A stretch of DNA of 64,000 nt from Nautilus pompilius (lineage: Eukaryota; Mollusca; Cephalopoda; Nautilida; Nautilidae). Numbering within the stretch: position 1 is the first letter of the stretch; every line of letters starts with the position of its first letter. The position numbers and the translations under genes are program-made. The stretch spans positions 598,501 through 662,500 of the forward strand of contig JACATO010000692.1 in assembly GCA_018389105.1 (NCBI GenBank), written 5' to 3'. Below are positions 60,901 through 64,000 of this stretch, one piece after another. Below the pieces are notes generated by a model that saw only the letters and a list, made by a program, of their open reading frames with translations, was not told the DNA's origin and searched no databases.

Positions 60901-62865
60901 CTTGTTTATCTCCAGTAGACTTTACATCCGACTTGCATTTCTACAGACACCGAGTTAATGAGGTCAGCAAGCAATGACTACAAAATATGTCATGTCTTTC
61001 ATGAATTTAATTCTGGAATATTTTATTATAATAGATCACACAATTATACATTGAATTCTTATTCATACACAAATCATAACAATCTGACCTGCAATTCCAA
61101 TTTTGCTTCAGCAGTTGTCGTTGAATTGTCACGTGAAAGGGTATTAAACATTTCTTTAACAATAAGCATTGTTTTCCCTCCATCTAGAGAGTAGTTGATC
61201 ACACCTAATTTGGCTTGCATATTCGTCAACTTTAAATGCGATTTCAAAGAAAATCTTTGATGTAACTGGAAGATTTGTGTTTGGGAGTTATGAAAAAGGT
61301 TTGACTTAACTGCACATTCACGATAAATGAATTTGATTAAGTTATGCAGGAATTTTTCCAGGGATTTTTTAAAAAGTTTGAGATGATAAGAGTTTATTGT
61401 ATTATTATCATCATCTTTGATGATTTTATTTTGTTTTCCACTTACAAATAATTCCGAGAGAAGAAAACTTTAATTGTGCTACTTATTATTATTATTATTA
61501 TTAGTAGTAGTAGTATTACAATAATAATTTCTAAAGCAAACTTATTCTGTTGAAGTGTATGGATGCATGATTGTTCTCACTATATACACTAAAAGTTTGC
61601 TAAGGATCAAATGATTATCAACAAGTCATAATATTACATATAATACTAGTACAATGAACTCTGGGTCCCTAACCCTTACCACCTTGAGATTCTTACCCAC
61701 AGTATTGCGTCAAGATCTGAAATGCACATGAATATACAACTCCCTGATTTTCGCGTAATTATCAGTGTGCTGCATGTTGTCATTTTTTTTTTATTTAAGA
61801 AGATCTTCATTACCAAATTGGGCACTTTTGATGCTGGTTGATATACAGAATGGCGCAGCGGTGACAAAGACAACATTGCCAACTACAGAACTTGCTGGAA
61901 ACTGCTGAACAACTCATTGTAAATAAGCTTAGTGTGAGCCAGAGCACCATTTTGCTTTTTGATTTTGCAAGCAAACAAAACTGTTTCTGGAAAAAAAACT
62001 AAGCTGAAGTCTGACCTTCAAAATGCAACATGTGTCACTGTCTTAACCCAAACTGTAATCACCCTCAGGCTAATAGTGTGCAGGTAAGAAAAGCCTGTAT
62101 CATCACGCCACTTGGCAAAGGACTAGATGCCTGTACTTTTCACAGACAAGACCAGATTTTGTCCAGGCTTTCAGAGTGTGAAGAAAGTCAAAAGAAGGTT
62201 TAAAGATACCAACATTGCTGAACATATGCACTATAGAGGTGACTCGTTAATGGTGTAGGGAGAGATTAGATGGGATGGCAAGACTGACCATCATGATTTT
62301 TCAGAGTCAAGATACAGGAATGAGATCTTTGTGTTTACTTGAGGCCATATGCTGATGTTAACCTGTCCACACTGACTGAGTTGGCCAGTATCTAGAGCAA
62401 GTTACAATCATCCATACTGAGTGGCTTATTCTTCAGACCTTAATCCAATCAAACATGTTAGGAAGATGCTTCAGGGTGCCATTACAAGACATCTTGATCT
62501 TCCACATTCCTTGCAGAAACTCTGTGTGACGCCCTTACAGAGGAATGGGTTCCCAGATACCACTTAAAGACTCATTAAGAGAATCATTAGATACCAGTGT
62601 CAAGTTGCATTTATACTAAAGGTTCTTATATAAGATAGTGATTTTTTTACCCTTAGAAATTTTTGAGTAGTGTGCATTCTGTTTTTGTTCCAGTGAACTG
62701 AATTTTAACAAAATCAAATCCAATATGGAGATTCTTTTACCGCCTTCCAAACGGATGAAATATAGTGACAGTCATTCAGCTGCTGCTGATTGGTCAGTGG
62801 ATGATGTGGCTGATTTTATTCAGTCTGCTGGCTTTTTAACAGAGGCTGAAGCATTTAAAGAGCAG
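43458..62865 (+). CDS. SAMD1: SAMD1-like protein with winged helix, double PHD finger and SAM domain (5' part, seven exons)
   Basis: Seven coding exons joined at GT/AG sites give an uninterrupted 460-codon reading that leaves the window at the right. Residues 1-75 form a SAMD1-type winged helix. Vertebrate SAMD1 uses this fold to bind unmethylated CpG islands. Residues 125-170 look like a second winged helix. Residues 214-223 ([10 protein letters not shown]) are AT-hook-like. Two PHD fingers follow: C247, C250, C268, C271, H276, C279, C297, C300, then C303, C306, C318, C321, H326, C329, C344, C347. The two-residue gap between fingers is as in the double PHD of KAT6 and DPF proteins. Residues 435-460 start a SAM domain ([16 protein letters not shown]). 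Vertebrate SAMD1 has the winged helix and SAM but no PHD; KAT6A/B has winged helices and double PHD but then a MYST acetyltransferase. I infer a nuclear chromatin reader, orthologous or close to SAMD1. The spliced joins rest on my reading and not on transcripts. Confidence 0.85.
45075..45085 (+). promoter_or_regulatory. YY1-like site
   Basis: AAGATGGCGGC is the canonical YY1 motif in its usual sense orientation. In animals this motif often sits just downstream of a transcription start, so it could mark an alternative start inside intron 1. Confidence 0.45.
45657..45685. promoter_or_regulatory. paired CRE/ATF-like sites
   Basis: A perfect TGACGTCA at 45657-45664 is followed 13 bases later by TGACGTCG at 45678-45685, within a CpG-dense stretch (about 45450-45720) of intron 1. 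Two half-turn-related sites in open CpG DNA are a plausible CREB/ATF element. Confidence 0.45.
45913..45969. repeat. compound (TTA)n(GTA)n microsatellite
   Basis: About 12 ATT units pass into about 7 AGT units, the same order as at 14980-15080. Confidence 0.95.
46552..46705 (+). CDS. SAMD1: exon 2: first half of PHD finger 1
   Basis: The acceptor is TTATTTTACAG and the donor AAAG|GTATGC. The exon enters in phase 0 and leaves with one base over. It encodes a basic KFKKQLG start and then CDFCLQT and [11 protein letters not shown], giving zinc ligands C247, C250, C268 and C271. The order and spacing match KAT6-type PHD1. Confidence 0.9.
46706..50517 (+). other. intron 2
   Basis: 3812 bases, AT-rich. 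It contains a decayed Tc1 transposon on the minus strand (46985-47770). From about 47900 to 50517 I recognise nothing beyond short A/T tracts. Confidence 0.75.
46985..47770 (-). pseudogene. Tc1-like transposase relic
   Basis: Minus-strand reading shows, in order: [12 protein letters not shown] and [18 protein letters not shown] (N-terminal DNA-binding part), [15 protein letters not shown], then [13 protein letters not shown] (matching the Tc1 QDNDPKHT block with the second catalytic Asp region), [16 protein letters not shown], and [14 protein letters not shown] near the C-terminus. Stops and shifts break the frame many times. It is an old insertion in intron 2, opposite in strand to the host gene. 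TIRs were not found. Confidence 0.78.
50518..50630 (+). CDS. SAMD1: exon 3: end of PHD finger 1, start of PHD finger 2
   Basis: The acceptor is TTGTGTTTAG and the donor GATGGT|GTAAGT. It encodes [18 protein letters not shown], then [18 protein letters not shown]. It supplies H276, C279, C297 and C300 of finger 1 and C303 and C306 of finger 2. The GTGTAAG donor allows a cut two bases earlier, but only the 50630 end keeps the phase with exon 4. Confidence 0.92.
50631..52513 (+). other. intron 3
   Basis: 1883 bases, AT-rich, with a TA run near 51700 and a TTCC run near 51970-52000. The 107-codon frame at 52022-52345 has no domain and is not called. Confidence 0.75.
52514..52595 (+). CDS. SAMD1: exon 4: core of PHD finger 2
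   Basis: The acceptor is TATTTTTAAG and the donor ACAG|GTGAGA. It encodes [20 protein letters not shown] then PLSEKPT, the diagnostic second finger of KAT6/DPF-type double PHD, with C318, C321, H326 and C329. It enters in phase 0 and leaves in phase 1. Confidence 0.93.
52596..53668 (+). other. intron 4
   Basis: 1073 bases, AT-rich, with poly-T near 52700. No nested gene or transposon recognised. Confidence 0.75.
53669..53785 (+). CDS. SAMD1: exon 5: end of PHD finger 2 and acidic linker
   Basis: The acceptor is TTAATTACAG and the donor ACAG|GTAAGT. It encodes [16 protein letters not shown] (C344 and C347, the last zinc ligands) and then a Ser/Glu/Asn-rich linker ([17 protein letters not shown]). 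Phase 1 on both sides. Confidence 0.9.
54664..54780 (+). repeat. tRNA-derived SINE candidate
   Basis: GTGTGGCTTAGTGGTTAGAC is a good RNA polymerase III A box in tRNA context (T-G-G-C-T-T-A-G-T-G-G). About 45 bases on, GGTATCAGCTC lies where a weak B box could be. The rest of the element and its end are not clear. Confidence 0.45.
56977..57747. mobile_element. pogo/Tigger-type MITE, about 771 bp
   Basis: The left end is CAGTAGAACCTTTTTTATTC. The right end, read inward, is GAGTAGAACCTCTTGG. CAGTAGAACCTC is a common pogo/Tigger TIR start. TA flanks both ends (56975-56976 and 57748-57749). I see no transposase motif inside, so I take it as non-autonomous. Confidence 0.75.
57923..57946. repeat. 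(AC)n microsatellite
   Basis: Short AC run preceded by a CT run, in intron 5. Confidence 0.9.
58440..58830 (+). repeat. degenerate minisatellite, about 60-75 bp period
   Basis: At least six diverged copies of a unit containing ATGTTATATTTCTATAGTTA followed by CCCCTCAG. The best copies are near 58549 and 58697, with weaker ones near 58475, 58522, 58628 and 58766. GTAGTAGT phrases lie between copies. Confidence 0.75.
59464..59536 (+). CDS. SAMD1: exon 6: linker between PHD and SAM
   Basis: The acceptor is TATGTTTTCAG and the donor GAAAA|GTGAGT. It encodes a Pro/Ser/Asp-rich linker, [18 protein letters not shown] then SWGKE, with no fold predicted by eye. It enters in phase 1 and leaves in phase 2. 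It is short and rests on phase agreement with both neighbours, so it is less certain than the PHD exons. Confidence 0.78.
60105..60310 (+). repeat. tRNA-derived SINE candidate
   Basis: GGGTCCTCTGGTAGATTACT resembles an A-box arm, and GGCCCAAATTCAGATC about 35 bases on resembles a B-box arm (GGTTCAAATCC type). About 100 bases later TTCTGGGCTCTCCAGTTTCC matches the conserved invertebrate SINE-like phrase also seen at 38740. Together they fit a head-plus-core SINE. The 3' tail is not defined. Confidence 0.5.
60728..60950 (-). pseudogene. Tigger-like N-terminal HTH fragment
   Basis: An open minus-strand reading gives [20 protein letters not shown], then [20 protein letters not shown]. This is a CENP-B/psq-type helix-turn-helix as in Tigger/JRK transposases. 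It continues as [20 protein letters not shown] into unrecognised sequence. The DDE domain is absent. It is a truncated relic in intron 6, antisense to the host gene. Confidence 0.7.
61483..61515. repeat. compound (TTA)n(GTA)n microsatellite
   Basis: A short example of the same compound repeat as at 14980 and 45913. Confidence 0.9.
61847..62630 (+). pseudogene. Tc1-like transposase relic
   Basis: Plus-strand traces in Tc1 order: an N-terminal trace ([17 protein letters not shown]), [20 protein letters not shown] (matching GDSLMVWGGIS), [16 protein letters not shown], then [20 protein letters not shown] (the SPDLNPIEHVW block with the last catalytic region), LPHSLQKLC, and finally [18 protein letters not shown]. 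Many stops and shifts. It lies in intron 6 in the same orientation as the gene, ending just upstream of exon 7. Confidence 0.83.
62694..62865 (+). CDS. SAMD1: exon 7: start of SAM domain
   Basis: The acceptor is TTTGTTCCAG and the donor GCAG|GTAAGA. It enters in phase 2 and leaves in phase 0. It encodes [10 protein letters not shown] (a basic, NLS-like patch) and then [20 protein letters not shown] followed by EAFKEQ, helix 1 and 2 of a SAM domain. It lines up with the start of the C-terminal SAM of vertebrate SAMD1, where a following exon carries the ID-GK-LL segment. That exon is beyond the window. Confidence 0.9.
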
Positions 62866-64000
62866 GTAAGATATTAAAATTCTGTTTGGACACTGGGAAA
62901 TGTTTTATTACTATTATTATTATTGACACTCAAAATAAATTACAGTTGCTTTGTAGAAACTTTAATTTTAAGTTTTGCTTTTAATATGGCCAACTTCGGC
63001 ATTGATAAAGGTGAGAGCTACTCTAAATTGTAATGAAAAATGCAGTTGGGCATAAATGCAGATTGTTTTGTGAGAGAGATCTGTTCCAGGTTTAGTGACA
63101 TGGTTGTCTCTGGGATGATGGGGAAAACTCAGAAAGACACTGTATTAGCCCAGCTGATGGCAAGTGTGCTTATTAAACTCTCTCACTTTCAAGACCAGTA
63201 AGAGCAGCAGCAGCAGCACCTGATGGTTTATTTGCTTGTTGTGATTAATTTGTGTGTTGGGGAGTGGGGTGTGTCCCAGTTTGAAGCTCTTCTAATATTT
63301 GGTCTTGACCAGAAGCAAGTTAGTTATTCCTTGCTACAAGTCGTCCTCACACATGAAGGCTGTTGTTGGAACGGACTGACCATTCAGAACTTGGTGTGGG
63401 AGTGTTGATGAGTTTACCATAATTCTTTTCTTTCTTGCATTTTTTAATCTGTTGGCTGGCTGACGTTTTGAGAGAGAGAGAGAGAGAGAGAGACATGCAC
63501 ACGTTGTTTTTCTCTATAGCTAGCCTGCTCTATACCAGTCCCAGTATTCAGCACTATATTGGCTACTTCAGCTCTACAGGAGCAAGCCTTTTGCTTTCAT
63601 TTAGAAACTTTAAAAATTGCCAAATAGGACAAGATACTGATGCTAATCAAAAGATGCAGCATTATACTAAGAATGCTCAAATGAAACTTAGGCAGATAAA
63701 TACCAATTACAGCAATGTCATTTTATCTGTTTTCATTTGAACATTTCTACTATTTGATTTTTCCTATATATTTGTGTTTAAAAATTTAACACTTTTACTA
63801 CGTTTTTTGTTTGTTTGTTTTTTTCTCCTCCACTTGTTCTTATAATGTAAGCTGCTGGAGTAGTTGCTATGTTTAGTAAACTTTGAAAGTAAACAAAAAT
63901 AATGGCAGAAAACAAATGTAAAATAGTGAAAATCAGAAGGAAAAAACACCTGGATATTTTGATGTGCTAATTTTCAACTAAATAAATCTCCATTTTTAAA
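62866..64000 (+). other. intron 7 (partial)
   Basis: AT-rich, with a GA run at 63471-63493. No further SAM-coding exon is visible before the window ends. Confidence 0.65.

Larger units (their letters stand above)
59537..62693 (+). other. intron 6
   Basis: 3157 bases. It contains a SINE candidate (60105-60310), a Tigger fragment on the minus strand (60728-60950), a TTA/GTA microsatellite (61483-61515) and a Tc1 relic on the plus strand (61847-62630) that ends about 60 bases before exon 7. The 108-codon frame at 59630-59956 has no recognised domain. Confidence 0.75.

Noticed and set aside
43458..62865. Calling the gene KAT6A/KAT6B
   Set aside because: The winged helix is closer to SAMD1 in the readable motifs, and a SAM domain starts where KAT6 would lead to MYST. 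A downstream MYST domain cannot be excluded from this window alone.

Overview
The window is animal nuclear DNA, most likely from an invertebrate. The evidence is one spliced gene with long introns, a CpG-rich promoter over exon 1, abundant dinucleotide and trinucleotide repeats, and many decayed DNA transposons (hAT, Tigger/pogo, Tc1, mariner). A mollusc or other lophotrochozoan would fit the repeat style, but nothing here fixes the species. There is no bacterial operon, CRISPR array or rRNA, and I could not identify an intact tRNA.

Left part (1-42500): I find no functional host gene. It holds dead transposons: a ZMYM1-type hAT relic (1110-3387), a hAT-like MITE (3860-4154), an internally deleted Tigger (4522-5508), a hAT with TIRs and a near-perfect target duplication (11838-14377), an internally deleted mariner (20598-21345), a Tigger MITE (30910-31379), a hAT MITE with a perfect 8-bp target duplication (32676-33036) and a second ZMYM1-type hAT relic (35690-37380). 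Between them lie large low-complexity arrays. Two of these (9968-10619 and 17581-18112) are built on a unit carrying the CRE/ATF palindrome TGACGTCA. A third (25652-25854) carries the same unit on the other strand with the CpG decayed to TGATGTCA and expanded as a GAT repeat. Most long ORFs in this part are open frames through these repeats and are not genes.

Right part (42580-64000): a CpG island leads into a plus-strand gene whose first seven coding exons I could join with consistent splice phases: 43458-44126, 46552-46705, 50518-50630, 52514-52595, 53669-53785, 59464-59536 and 62694-62865. They give 460 codons, and the gene runs off the right edge. The protein has an N-terminal SAMD1-type winged helix, a second winged-helix-like segment, an AT-hook-like basic stretch, a tandem double PHD finger with all 16 zinc ligands, and the start of a C-terminal SAM domain. 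The ends match vertebrate SAMD1 (atherin), while the winged helix plus double PHD resembles the N-terminal half of KAT6A/KAT6B. SAMD1 with a KAT6-type double PHD is the most interesting object in the window.

The introns of this gene carry two Tc1 relics, a Tigger fragment, a pogo-type MITE, tRNA-like SINE candidates and a degenerate minisatellite. One Tc1 relic ends about 60 bases before exon 7.
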